Of a DNA stretch of 64,000 nt, positions 46,419 through 57,814 are shown in pieces; position 1 is the stretch's first letter; each line of letters starts with the position of its first letter. Source of the stretch: Sandaracinaceae bacterium (GTDB lineage: Bacteria > Myxococcota_A > Polyangia > Polyangiales > Sandaracinaceae); contig JAVJQK010000085.1 in assembly GCA_040218145.1 (NCBI GenBank), positions 1 through 64,000 of the forward strand, in the 5' to 3' direction. Made by a program: the position numbers and the translations under genes. The notes under the pieces were generated by a model. That model did no database searches and was not told where the DNA came from. It saw nothing but the letters and a program-made list of their open reading frames with translations.

Positions 46419-47089
46419 GCGCGCACCCAGAGGCCAGCCCGCTCGAGCAGGGACGCGGTGAAGCGCGCGCGGAGATAGAAGCCGCGGGGCGGGGCGAGGA
46501 AGGGCGCGCCGTCGGCGTCGTAGGCCACCGTCCGCTGGGAGGCGTTCGCGCCCTTGGGACGGAGCTGCAGCACCTGCCCGCGCGTCGCGTCGATGGTCTC
46601 GACCGCGCCCGCGCCGACGAGCCCCATCAGCTCCGTCCAGTCTTCTCGCAGCAGCGCCTCCTCCTTCGCGTCGGGCGACCACAGGAACGCGGCCCCGAAG
46701 CGGCGCCGGCCGTGTGACACCGACGGATCGGCCTCGAGGGTCAGCCAGAGCACGCGCCCGAGCTTGTGCCGCACCCGGCTCGAGACCCACTCGGTCTCGG
46801 CCGCGTCGCCGAGCGGCGTGCTGCAGACGAAGGTGCTCTCGCGGACGCGACCGCGGGCGTCGATGGGGAGCGTCTTGAGCTCGATGCCGAGGCGCGGGAA
46901 GTCCGGCCGCGGCGCGCTGTCACACGCGCCGCCGAGCGCGCGCTCGACGAGCTGCCCGACGAAGCCCTTGGCCCGGCGCGGGTCGGGCGGGAGCGGCACC
47001 TCGAGCTCACGCGCCACCTCGACGAAGGTCCGGCCGCCGAGCGCGCGGGCCCGGTCGAGCAGCTCGTCCTCGTCGCGCGGCGCCTCCAT
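46415..47089 (-). CDS. mutH: MutH/Sau3AI-type endonuclease (224 aa)
   Basis: Mismatch repair nicking endonuclease family (GATC-specific in E. coli). The catalytic D-x6-E-x-K is complete: D63, E70, K72 in DFPRLGIELKT. Later P-L-G-D, the L-W-L-T-L-E-A-D strand and the A-D-P-S also fit. Length matches E. coli MutH (229 aa). No dam or restriction gene is nearby, which leaves open whether it nicks at mismatches or cuts as a Sau3AI-like enzyme. ATG at 47089 is preferred over a GTG six codons upstream. Confidence 0.88.
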   Translation of the reverse strand: MEAPRDEDELLDRARALGGRTFVEVARELEVPLPPDPRRAKGFVGQLVERALGGACDSAPRPDFPRLGIELKTLPIDARGRVRESTFVCSTPLGDAAETEWVSSRVRHKLGRVLWLTLEADPSVSHGRRRFGAAFLWSPDAKEEALLREDWTELMGLVGAGAVETIDATRGQVLQLRPKGANASQRTVAYDADGAPFLAPPRGFYLRARFTASLLERAGLWVRA

Positions 47090-47122
47090 CGGACGCCAGC
47101 ATGCCACCGCCCGCCTCGGAGA

Positions 47123-48994
47123 TCAGCCGGCCACGCCGCGCAGCGCCTCGTAGAGCAGGTCCCAGTCCACCGGCTTGTGGAGGAAGCGGTCGAAGGGGCT
47201 CTCTTCGCCTTCGTCCTCCAGGTAGAACGCGTCGGCCGTCAGCGCGAACACGGGCGTGCGGGCGAGCGCGTCGACCCGGGCGCGCAGGCGCCGCGTCGCG
47301 GTGGGCCCGTCCACGCCCGGCATCCAGACATCCATCAGGATGACGTCCGGGGGGCTGGCCTCGGCCACGCGCAGCGCCTCCGCTCCGTCGGACGCCTGCT
47401 GCACCTCGCAGCCCCACCGCCGCAGCATTCGAACCAGCGCGCGGCGGTTCAGCGTGTTGTCGTCGGCGACGAGCACGCGGAGGGCGAGCTTCGCCTTGGG
47501 GTGGGTCGGCGCGCTGGGGTTGTCCGACGCGGGCGCGGCCTCCATCGGCAGGATCACCCGGAAGGTCGAGCCCTCGCCGAGCGCGGTCTCCACGCGGACC
47601 CGGCCCCCGAGGACCTCGGCGAGCGACTTGACGATGTGCAGCCCGAGCCCGGCTCCATCGCGGCTGCGGGACACCGAGGAGTCGGCCTGCGCGAACGCGG
47701 CGAAGAGGCGATGCGCCTGGGACGGATCCATGCCCACGCCGCTGTCGCTGACCGAGAGGCTCAGCTGCAGGCGCGCGCCCTCGAGCGGCGTCGCGCCGAC
47801 GCGCACGTCGATCGCGCCCTCGTCGGTGAACTTGATGGCGTTGGTCACGAGGTTGCCGATGATCTGCGCGAGGCGGCGCCGGTCGGTCTGGACGCGACGC
47901 GGGACGGAGGCGTCCACGGCCTGGGTGAGGGTGAGGGACTTGCGCTCCACCGCGTCCAGGAACGGCCGCAGCGTCTCGACGAGCAAGGCGCGCACGTCGG
48001 TCGGCGCGAGCTGCAGCCGTATCCGACCCGCCTCGATGCGGGAGATGTCCAGGACGTCCTCGATCTGCCCGACCATCTGTCGGCCGGCGGCGAAGACCAT
48101 CTCGAGGGCCTCGCGCTGGTCGGGGTCGAGGTCGCTCTCGCGCAGCAGCTCGGCCGCGGCGAGCACGCCCATCATCGGCGTGCGCAGCTCGTGGCTCATC
48201 ACGGCCAGGAACGACGACTTCGCCTTGCTCGCCGCCTCGGCGTCCGTGCGCGCCTCGCGCAGGCGCTCCTCCGACTCCCGCCGCGCCGTGACGTCGTGCT
48301 GCACGACCAGCAGGGCCGGCTCGGCGGTGATCGGATCGACGACCCGACGCAGCTCCGTGTCGTGCCACGCGGGACCCTGCCGGGTCGCGATCGGCAGCTC
48401 GCGTCGGAACACGCCCCCCTCGCGCGCGAGCTGCACGCCCTCCCGCAGCGCGCCCTCGTCGAGGAAGACGTCGGCCAGCGCCGCGCCCTCCACCGGACCG
48501 AGGGCGTGCTCGGCGGCCGGGTTCCGGACGACCGCCGCCCCGTCGAGGCGGTGCAGCGAGATGAGCTCGTTGCAGTGCCTCAGCGCCTCGACGAGGCGCG
48601 CCTCGCTCGCGCCCAGCGAGTCGTCCTCGATGGGGTTCGCCTCGACGAGCATCGCCAGGCGCGCGCCCGCGCCGTCGTCGATGCGGATCCCGGAGCAGCG
48701 GCACCACGCCGGCACGGCGCCTCGGCCTTCGGGGTAGAACGTCCAGCGCTCCTCCACCGCCTCGCCCGCTTCGAACCGAGCGCGGTAGTTCTCGAGGCGG
48801 CGTCGCATGCCCTCGCTCATCGGGTCCTTCGTCTGGCGCGCCCGGAGGTGCTCCACCGAGTCGGCCGCGAAGAGGCTCAGCGCTCCCGTGTTCGCCCAGA
48901 ACGTGGCGCCCCGGTCGAGGTCGAAGACCCACACGGGGCGTCCGAGGAGGTTCAGCGCGTTCAGGTCGCTCGCGGTGAAGACCTGGGGCGCCAT
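47123..48994 (-). CDS. Hybrid sensor histidine kinase (623 aa)
   Basis: No membrane helices: a cytoplasmic sensor. Two PAS-like segments (about 10-115 and 130-235), HisKA with H268 (F-L-A-V-M-S-H-E-L-R-T-P), HATPase with N-box, GVGMDPSQAHRLF and G-A-G-L-G-L-H-I, then a C-terminal receiver (V-A-D-D-N, phosphoacceptor in I-L-M-D-V-W-M-P-G, FALTADAF, LHKPVD). It can thus relay internally. No HPt or response regulator is adjacent. ATG at 48994. Confidence 0.93.
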   Translation of the reverse strand: MAPQVFTASDLNALNLLGRPVWVFDLDRGATFWANTGALSLFAADSVEHLRARQTKDPMSEGMRRRLENYRARFEAGEAVEERWTFYPEGRGAVPAWCRCSGIRIDDGAGARLAMLVEANPIEDDSLGASEARLVEALRHCNELISLHRLDGAAVVRNPAAEHALGPVEGAALADVFLDEGALREGVQLAREGGVFRRELPIATRQGPAWHDTELRRVVDPITAEPALLVVQHDVTARRESEERLREARTDAEAASKAKSSFLAVMSHELRTPMMGVLAAAELLRESDLDPDQREALEMVFAAGRQMVGQIEDVLDISRIEAGRIRLQLAPTDVRALLVETLRPFLDAVERKSLTLTQAVDASVPRRVQTDRRRLAQIIGNLVTNAIKFTDEGAIDVRVGATPLEGARLQLSLSVSDSGVGMDPSQAHRLFAAFAQADSSVSRSRDGAGLGLHIVKSLAEVLGGRVRVETALGEGSTFRVILPMEAAPASDNPSAPTHPKAKLALRVLVADDNTLNRRALVRMLRRWGCEVQQASDGAEALRVAEASPPDVILMDVWMPGVDGPTATRRLRARVDALARTPVFALTADAFYLEDEGEESPFDRFLHKPVDWDLLYEALRGVAG

Positions 48995-49074
48995 CCCTCA
49001 CCACATACGGCTCACCGCGCGCCGGGGCAACGAGCGCGTTGCATCGGGCCCGCGGGTTCGGGGACCCTGCCGGG

Positions 49075-49983
49075 ATGGAGCTGACCACCATGGGCTACGA
49101 GGTGACCGGAAGGGTCGCCCGGATCACCCTCGACCGCCCCTCGCGCGGGAACGGGATCAACTTCGCGATGCCGCGGGAGCTCGAGGCGTGCGTGGAGCGC
49201 GCCGACCTCGACCCCGCCGTGCACGTCATCGCGCTGGCGGGGAACGGCAAGGGCTTCTGCGGCGGCTACGACCTGGTCGCGAGCGCCGAGCAGAACATGG
49301 ACGGGCTCGACGAAGGCGCGCCGGAGGGCTCACCCCTCGACCCCCGGGTCCAGGCCCGGAACCACACCCCCGGGGAGACCTGGGACCCGATGGTGGACTT
49401 CCAGATGATGCGCCGGAACGTGCGGGGCTTCATGAGCCTCTTCCACGCCGACAAGCCAGTCGTCTGCAAGGTCCACGGCTTCTGCGTGGCCGGGGGCACC
49501 GACATGGCGCTCTGCAGCGATCTGCTCGTGATCGCCGACGACGCGAAGATCGGCTACCCGCCGGCCCGCGTCTGGGGCGTGCCGACGACCGCGGTCTGGG
49601 CGCACCGGATCGGCATCGAGAAGGCGAAGCGGCTGCTCTTCACCGGCGACTGCCTGAACGGCAAGGAGGCCGCCGCGTGGGGCCTCGCCATCGAGAGCGC
49701 GCCCCCGGAGGCGCTCGACGAGCGCTTCGAGAGCCTGCTCCAGCGCATCGCGCGGGTTCCGGTCAACCAGCTGGTGATGCACAAGAAGCTCCTCAACCAG
49801 ACGGTGGTGGCCCAGGGGCTCTACGGCACGCAGGCGCTCGGGGTGCTCTTCGACGGCGTCGCCCGCCACACCCCCGAGGGATACGCGTTCGCCAGCCGGG
49901 CCCAGGAGGAGGGCTTCAAGGCCGCCGTCCGGTCGCGTGACGAGCCCTTCGGCGACCCGGGGCCGAGCACGTTCAAGGGTTGA
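49075..49983 (+). CDS. Enoyl-CoA hydratase/isomerase family protein (302 aa)
   Basis: Crotonase fold. Oxyanion hole regions GNGKGFCGGYDL (about 55-66) and GFCVAGGTDMALCSDLLV (about 135-152). Catalytic residues of true hydratases (Glu pair) are not clear, so it could be an isomerase or a related acyl-CoA enzyme. An insert of about 40 residues after the first block (A-S-A-E-Q-N-M-D-G) is unusual. ATG 49075 chosen, 15 bp before another in-frame ATG. Confidence 0.9.
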   Translation: MELTTMGYEVTGRVARITLDRPSRGNGINFAMPRELEACVERADLDPAVHVIALAGNGKGFCGGYDLVASAEQNMDGLDEGAPEGSPLDPRVQARNHTPGETWDPMVDFQMMRRNVRGFMSLFHADKPVVCKVHGFCVAGGTDMALCSDLLVIADDAKIGYPPARVWGVPTTAVWAHRIGIEKAKRLLFTGDCLNGKEAAAWGLAIESAPPEALDERFESLLQRIARVPVNQLVMHKKLLNQTVVAQGLYGTQALGVLFDGVARHTPEGYAFASRAQEEGFKAAVRSRDEPFGDPGPSTFKG

Positions 49984-50028
49984 GGATCTTGCGTGAAAGT
50001 CGAAAGCGGCCGAACTAAGATCCCGGCC

Positions 50029-52614
<2,586 letters not shown>

Positions 52615-52625
52615 GGCTGGGGCTG

Positions 52626-52657
52626 GGCGGCCGGGGCTCGTGCGGCTCCGGGCCGCC
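52626..52657 (+). terminator. Stem-loop after the DUF4215 gene
   Basis: GGCGGCC (52626-52632) pairs with GGCCGCC (52651-52657) around an 18-nt loop with further partial pairing, 11 bp past the stop. No T-tract follows, so activity as a terminator is uncertain. Confidence 0.4.
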
Positions 52658-52726
52658 GCTCTGTGTTCACCCGGCTTCTGCGGCCGCGACGCCCGGGGGG
52701 TAGCCGGGAGACGCACGGCTGCGTCT

Positions 52727-53140
52727 GTTCCCGCTCCCGCTCCCGCTGCCGCTCCCGCTGCCGCTCCCGCTCCCGCTGCCGTTCCCGCTCCCGCTGCCGC
52801 TGCCGCTGCCGTTCCCGCTCCCGCTGCCGCTGCCGTTCCCGCTCCCGTTCCCGTTCCCGAGTCGGCTCCCGCTCCCGAGTCGGCTCCCGCTCCCGAGTCC
52901 GCCTCCGAGTCCGCTTCCGCCTCCGCGACCGCATCCGCCTCCGCGACCGCATCCGCGACTCCGCCCCCGCCTCCGAGTCCGCTTCCGCCTCCGAGTCCGC
53001 TTCCGAGTCCGCCTCCGCCTCCGAGTCCGCCTCCGCCCCCGCCTCCGAGTCCGCCTCCGAGTCCGCCTCCGCCTCCGAGTCCGCCTCCGAGTCCGCCTCC
53101 GCCTCCGCCTCCGCCTCCGCCTCCGCGACCGCACCGAGAC
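52727..53140. repeat. Degenerate hexanucleotide array 3 (CCCGCT to TCCGCC)
   Basis: The 692-bp convergent space between the DUF4215 gene and the DxDxDG-loop gene contains about 410 bp of the same YCCGNN hexamer. The first half (52727-52870) is CCCGCT/GCCGCT/CCCGTT; the second half (52870-53140) changes to TCCGCC/TCCGAG/TCCGCT. The remaining 160 bp up to 53306 hold no gene I can support. Confidence 0.9.
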
Positions 53141-53306
53141 GGCGCGCGGCGCCTCGCGTGCGGCTTCGGCACGCTCCCGCCTTCGCGACCGCCTCCGCGA
53201 CCGCGGCCCGGTGTCGAAGCCGACGCGGGGACACGAGCGCGGCTCCGCGGGACGAGCGGGACGATGGCGAGCCTCCCGACCAAACCGGCGACGAGTAGGG
53301 TGGCGC

Positions 53307-54131
53307 TCACGGGCGCGCGCCGCGGAGCTCACACGCGGCGAGGTCGATCACGCGCGGCTCTCCGTCCTCGCTCTCGCACCGGACTCGCTCCAGGAAGCCG
53401 TCGAAGTCGGAGTCGGTGAGGACGACACGACGCGCTCCTCCGTGGAAGACCATGCGCTCGTAGATCCCGTCGGCGTCGGCGTCGCGCGTCTCGTAGATCG
53501 ATCGGCCTCCAGACGAGACGCGCAGCTCCTCGAAGTGCCCGTCGCCATCCCGGTCGCGACCCTCGCTGCGCCCGCCGCGGGCATCGCGGTACACGTACCG
53601 CTCGGGGCTGCCATCGGCGTCGTCGTCGAAGTGCTCCCAGTCGAGGCGACCCGCGTGCTGGACGATCCTCTCGGACACGCCGTCTCCGTCGCGGTCGAAT
53701 CCCTCGTGGGTCGGCCGACCGCGCCTGTCGAAGGTCACCCAGCGCGTGACCCATTCGCCGCCCTCGGAGAGCGTGTAGGACGTCCGGACCTCACCGCCGG
53801 GCCAGTACTCGGTGAGCGGCCGCGCGTCGCGGTCCTGGACACGTCGCAAAAGGTAGAGGTTGGCGGCGAGGCTCACCCCGAGCAGCGCAGCCATCACCAG
53901 CGGCGCCGCGGTGATGCGACGCCTCGGCGTCGACGGCGGCTCGTGGCCCGCCCAGCTCGCGAGAATCCTCTCTGCGCCCTCGAGGTCCTCGGGCGCGACG
54001 TGGACCGCCAACCTGACCGTGCCCTCACGACCGAGGGTGGCCGAGACCCCGCCGCGCTCGAGCGCCTCGAGCAGCGCCTGCGCCTCGTTCTCGTCCTCTG
54101 GCGCGAAGAGGAACGTGCGATCGTTCGGCAC
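53307..54131 (-). CDS. Membrane protein with five DxDxDG loops (274 aa)
   Basis: Residues 1-62 resemble a DUF2007-like signal-transducing domain, then one membrane helix at about 76-95 (APLVMAALLGVSLAANLYLL). The C-terminal domain has five calcium-loop-like motifs at 146 (DRDGDG), 169 (DDDADG), 193 (DRDGDG), 217 (DADADG) and 240 (DSDFDG), spaced 23-24 residues, each followed by a strand with E-R. A Ca-binding solenoid outside the membrane is likely. No partner gene. Confidence 0.8.
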   Translation of the reverse strand: MPNDRTFLFAPEDENEAQALLEALERGGVSATLGREGTVRLAVHVAPEDLEGAERILASWAGHEPPSTPRRRITAAPLVMAALLGVSLAANLYLLRRVQDRDARPLTEYWPGGEVRTSYTLSEGGEWVTRWVTFDRRGRPTHEGFDRDGDGVSERIVQHAGRLDWEHFDDDADGSPERYVYRDARGGRSEGRDRDGDGHFEELRVSSGGRSIYETRDADADGIYERMVFHGGARRVVLTDSDFDGFLERVRCESEDGEPRVIDLAACELRGARP

Positions 54132-54176
54132 GGCGACCTCCGAGGCGAGAGTATCTCACGCGGGAGCCGACGACGG

Positions 54177-54344
54177 GACACCACCGCGGTCGCGGCGGCC
54201 GCCTCGGTTCCCGACTCGGGGGCCGGGATGGCCGCACCTCAGCCGCCCCGGTTCACCGCGGACCATCCGTTCCTGTTCCTGATCCGCGACACGCAGACCG
54301 GCAGCATCCTGTTCCTGGGTCGAGTGAACGACCCGCGGACGTGA
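54177..54344 (+). pseudogene. Serpin C-terminal relic (about 55 codons)
   Basis: The frame reads T-T-A-V-A-A-A-A-S (like the serpin hinge), then P-P-R-F-T-A-D-H-P-F-L-F-L-I-R-D and T-G-S-I-L-F-L-G-R-V-N-D-P before a TGA. This is the serpin signature and C-terminal strand order. The 300 or so residues that should precede it are missing; the frame upstream is antisense to the DxDxDG-loop gene. So a serpin gene has lost most of its length. Confidence 0.8.
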
Positions 54345-54371
54345 GGAGCGCGGCGCGTGCGCTGAGCCCGC

Positions 54372-55511
54372 TCACCGTGGGCAGGCGCCGCCGTCTCCCA
54401 TGGCGCAAGCATCGTGGAAGAGGCGCCCGCCGGTCCCGGGGTCCGCTGCCACCCCGCGGCCGGAGTACAGCATGATGCCCTGGAAGCGGCAGGCGACGGC
54501 GTGGCCCGCGGCGCACGCGCGCTCGAGGCGGGGATAGGCAACGGCGTCACGCTCGGCTTCGTAGTCGGGGGCCGCGAGCTGCACGCAGGGGTCGGGGTCA
54601 CCGCCCTCGCAGGCGCGCACGAGGAGGCGCCGGCGCTGGGCGCCCTCCGGCTCGAGGCTCGCCAGCGCCCCGCACGCGGCGGCGTGCCCTCCCTCGCACG
54701 CGTGGTCGAGGAGCGCGCGCGCGTGGACCTCGCTTCGCTCGACCCCGAGCCCCGCCTCGAACGCGCGACCGAGCCGGTAGCAGGCGCGCGGGAGGCCCCC
54801 CGCGCACGCGCGGCGGAGGAGCGCGATGCCCTCGGAGGGCGATCGCTCGAGCGCGTGCCCCACGAGCAGACGCGCACCCATGCGATCGCAGGCCTCCATG
54901 GAGCCGCCCTCGCACTCGCGCTCGAGGGCGTCGTTGGTGTCGTCGGCCGCGCTCGGCTCGGCCTCGACGGCGCGGCGATACACGGCGGCGAGGCCGCACG
55001 CGCGAGCTCCGTGGTCGAGCTGGCACGCCCGGCCGAAGAGCTCCGCTCCGCGCTGCGCCGCGTCAGGGCCTGGGTCGAGGAGCAAGAGGTTGTCGGCGGC
55101 GTACTCGCAGCCACGCCCGTGGGCGGCGCGGCACGCCCGCTCGAAGAACGGGATCGACGCCCGCAACCCCTCCTGCCCCTCGCCGGCGCGCTCGGCGCGG
55201 ACCCCGAGCTGCAGGCAGCTGCCGCCGTGTTCGGCGTCGCAGCTCCGCGTCCAGATCGCTTCGGCGCGCGCCTCGTCCGCGTCTCCCCCCTGGCCGCGGG
55301 CGAGGAGGTGCGCGAAGCCCCAGCACGCCTCTCGCTCGCCGCCCTCGCACCAGGACTCCAGCCGCGCGCGGGCCTCGGCCGCCGTCGCCTCTTCGCCCGC
55401 CGCGTCGAGCGCCTCCGACACGCAGCGCGCAGGATCCTCGTCCGGGCACCCCTGGGCGCTGGCCACGCCTGGGAGCACGACCAGCGCCGCCACGACGAGC
55501 GCGCGGGTCAC
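54372..55511 (-). CDS. Secreted Sel1-like repeat protein (379 aa)
   Basis: Signal peptide (1-20, ending A-S-A-Q). Then about eight Sel1-type helical repeats of 32-38 aa with A-C-x-x-G and C-E-G-G-x-x-A-A-C patterns, where paired Cys resemble the Helicobacter Hcp proteins (disulfide-linked repeats). Such proteins scaffold other proteins. The ATG overlaps the stop of the upstream lipoprotein gene (ATGA). Confidence 0.88.
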   Translation of the reverse strand: MTRALVVAALVVLPGVASAQGCPDEDPARCVSEALDAAGEEATAAEARARLESWCEGGEREACWGFAHLLARGQGGDADEARAEAIWTRSCDAEHGGSCLQLGVRAERAGEGQEGLRASIPFFERACRAAHGRGCEYAADNLLLLDPGPDAAQRGAELFGRACQLDHGARACGLAAVYRRAVEAEPSAADDTNDALERECEGGSMEACDRMGARLLVGHALERSPSEGIALLRRACAGGLPRACYRLGRAFEAGLGVERSEVHARALLDHACEGGHAAACGALASLEPEGAQRRRLLVRACEGGDPDPCVQLAAPDYEAERDAVAYPRLERACAAGHAVACRFQGIMLYSGRGVAADPGTGGRLFHDACAMGDGGACPR

Positions 55512-56080
55512 CGCTCACCTCGAGGGGGCGCGCCGGTGAAGCCGACCGGGACGTACAGCGGCCCGGGGTGATACGCGTCGAGGAAGAGCACGACCGGGTC
55601 GCCGAGGCCCTCGTAGTGCACGAGGAGCGCGTCGAGCAGCCCGCCCTCCGGCATGGGGCAGCAGCTGCCGAGGCGCTCGAACCGGATGGGCTGCCCCTGT
55701 GGTCCCCAGAGCCCGCGGAGGTACCGCTCCTCGTGGTAGCCGGACACGCCGCCCACCCGGATGGGGTTGGCCTGCGTGTAGCCGTAGGTCGGGTCGTCGG
55801 TGGGCGTGACCACGATCACGGGACCTTGCCCACCCACGCCGCTCTCGCCACAGGGGATGGCGCACCCCCCGGAGCGCGTGGCCGAGCCGACCCGGAACCC
55901 CTCGGGCTGCGCGGACTCGGGCACCTCGGCGGCGGCCAGCGCGGCCTCGACCGGGCTCGGGGCGATCTCACCCCCCGCGCTGTCATCCTGCCCGCGCGTC
56001 GATGAGGCGGGGCTCCCTCCACACGCCGCCGCGAGCGCCGCGGCGACGGGGAGCGCAAGTCCATGGGCGCTCCATCGCAT
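55508..56080 (-). CDS. Predicted lipoprotein (190 aa)
   Basis: M-R-W-S-A-H-G-L-A-L-P-V-A-A-A-L-A-A-A-C: lipobox with Cys 20. A low-complexity linker to about 60, then a compact domain with C-A-I-P-C, GYTQANPIRVGG and C-C-P-M. No family recognised. The stop overlaps the ATG of the Sel1 gene, so both are one operon. Confidence 0.8.
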   Translation of the reverse strand: MRWSAHGLALPVAAALAAACGGSPASSTRGQDDSAGGEIAPSPVEAALAAAEVPESAQPEGFRVGSATRSGGCAIPCGESGVGGQGPVIVVTPTDDPTYGYTQANPIRVGGVSGYHEERYLRGLWGPQGQPIRFERLGSCCPMPEGGLLDALLVHYEGLGDPVVLFLDAYHPGPLYVPVGFTGAPPRGER

Positions 56081-56104
56081 GTGTCATTTCCTCCGACGGT
56101 GAGT

Positions 56105-56260
56105 CTACCGGAGAGCTGACACACGCAGGGGCAAGTCATTGGCAACGTCGTGCCGATCGAGGAGCAGGGGGCTCGCGCGCGCCTCGGTCAGGGCGACCCG
56201 GACCCCTTCGACCCGACCGTCGACGAGCTGCGCGAGGAGGAGCTCTTCGATCTCACCCAT
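56105..56260 (-). CDS. Possible 51-aa protein
   Basis: M-G-E-I-E-E-L-L-L-A-Q-L-V-D-G then V-A-L-T-E-A-R-A-S-P and ends V-S-A-L-R. It fills the 207-bp gap between the polysaccharide lyase-like gene and the lipoprotein gene on the same strand. Composition is protein-like, but there is no clear ribosome site or family; treat as tentative. Confidence 0.25.
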   Translation of the reverse strand: MGEIEELLLAQLVDGRVEGVRVALTEARASPLLLDRHDVANDLPLRVSALR

Positions 56261-56287
56261 TCCCCGAGAGTACGTACCTCGCGCGCC

Positions 56288-57400
56288 TCAGGGCACGGGC
56301 GCGGAGAGGTCGTCGTCGTAGGGCTGGTTCAACACGTGCTGATAGGATCCCCAGCTCAAGGGATCGACGACCGAGGGGTCGTGGTCGCCGTCGACGATCC
56401 GGATCTCGTCCACGTAGACCCGGGCGTCGTCCTGGCGCGGGGAGCCGTACATGTCGAACATGATGATCTCGTACGTGTGCGCCGGGTTCTCGTAGGCGTA
56501 GCCGAGGGGGCGGTCGTCGACGCGGAAGTGCATGGCGAGCGGGTCCCTGCCCGTCGCGGACCAGACCTCGACGAGGCCGTTCTCCCCCGAGTCGAAGTTG
56601 TTGAAGCGGGTCTTGACGACCCATCGAACCCACTGACCAGCGCGTACCCCGCCGGGGATCGCCTCGAAGGTGTTGAGCCGCTCGCCGCCGGGGCGGTTGT
56701 CGCGCAGCGCGAACTGGAGGTCCGTGTCGTTGGCGCGGAGCATGCTCAGCGCCGGGTTGTTGGACGTGCCGTAGCCCGCGCGGGCTGGGTTGCTGTTGTG
56801 GTACTGCATCATGAGCTGGAACCCACCGCCGCTGAGATCCGCGCTCGCGTGCTCGATGCGCATCGCGAAGCCGACCATGTGCGTGTCGCCCTGATGGAAC
56901 AGCCGGCTCAGCGGCGGGTCCGCGTTCACGTCGCCGACCATCTCGAGATCGGTGCGGAAGGTCGACCGCGAGCCCCAGGGCTGCATCGTCAGCAAGACCG
57001 AGCGGCTCCCGCGGTAGGCGATGTCGGTGGCGACGTCCGGGACGTTGATCCCCGTGGCCCCGCGCACGAACGCGTCGGGCACGCGGTCGCGGCCGGTGGC
57101 GGCGTCCTGCCAGTTGAAGATCACGCGGTCCGAGTCCGACCAGCCGTTCGTCCCGTCCGGCTGCTCGAAGGTGATCTCGCGCACGAGCGGCACGCTCGGG
57201 TTCACGACGGGGCCCGTGTCTCCCGCGTCGACGGGGGCCGCCGCGTCGGGCGCCTCCGCGTCCGTCGGTGAGGCGCCGTCCAGCGGTGACGAGGCGTCGC
57301 GGGCGGCTGCGTCCGTCGCGCCGCCGTCCAGTCCGGCGTCGGAGTCGCCGTCGCAGCCGATCGTACCGAGCAACAGGAGCGCGTAGGAGAGGTACCGCAT
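56288..57400 (-). CDS. Polysaccharide lyase/heparin lyase-like lipoprotein (370 aa)
   Basis: Lipobox L-G-T-I-G-C with Cys 16, D/A linker to about 65. The body follows the heparin lyase I-like jelly-roll pattern (PF14099): F-N-W-Q-D-A, R-S-V-L-L-T-M-Q, V-G-F-A-M-R-I-E, QLMMQYHN, A-G-Q-W-V-R-W-V, G-L-V-E-V-W and a final Y-V-D-E-I-R-I. It should bind or cleave an acidic polysaccharide on the surface. The ATG at 57400 begins the signal peptide. Confidence 0.8.
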   Translation of the reverse strand: MRYLSYALLLLGTIGCDGDSDAGLDGGATDAAARDASSPLDGASPTDAEAPDAAAPVDAGDTGPVVNPSVPLVREITFEQPDGTNGWSDSDRVIFNWQDAATGRDRVPDAFVRGATGINVPDVATDIAYRGSRSVLLTMQPWGSRSTFRTDLEMVGDVNADPPLSRLFHQGDTHMVGFAMRIEHASADLSGGGFQLMMQYHNSNPARAGYGTSNNPALSMLRANDTDLQFALRDNRPGGERLNTFEAIPGGVRAGQWVRWVVKTRFNNFDSGENGLVEVWSATGRDPLAMHFRVDDRPLGYAYENPAHTYEIIMFDMYGSPRQDDARVYVDEIRIVDGDHDPSVVDPLSWGSYQHVLNQPYDDDLSAPVP

Positions 57401-57630
57401 CGCGCGACGGTAGCGCTGCTGGTGGGCCCTCGGCGGCGCAGAATCGTACAGCGTGCAGCGCGGCGTCCGAAACGAATCGCCCGAGCCGCTCAGCGCAGGC
57501 GGTCGAAGTCCCCCGCAGCGTAGGCGAGGTAGATCTCGAACGCGGTGTTTCCGGCGTCTGTCGACGGAGCTCGCGCCGAGCGGGGCCAGACCCGGACGCT
57601 GTTCACGGTGTCCCAGAGCCGCCTCGCTCA

Positions 57631-57814
57631 GTTCGAAGGCCAGCCGCGGCGTTCGAACCGAGCGCGCCCAGTTCAAACGCTAGCCGCAGCGTTCGAACAC
57701 TGCGCACGCACAGCTCAGTTGATTCCGACTCGCAACTGGACTGCGCACGTACAGTTTCAAACGTCGCGGCTGGCGTTTCGACTGCGCCCACGCAGTTTGG
57801 TGGGCGGCCGCGCT
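57631..57814. repeat. 20-bp-period degenerate repeats with GTTCGAA cores
   Basis: In the 685-bp gap before phoD, GTTCGAA or GTTCAAA starts at 57631, 57651, 57671 and 57691, exactly 20 bp apart; alternate units are more alike, so the real period is 40. After a gap, related units start at 57754, 57775 and 57795, and an ACTGCGCACG motif recurs. No gene is convincing here. The rest of the gap (57401-57630, 57815-58085) shows nothing I can name. Confidence 0.7.

Noticed and set aside
56150-57271. Plus-strand frame starting P-I-E-E-Q-G-A
   Set aside because: Most of it is antisense to the polysaccharide lyase-like gene, and it has no stop before that gene.
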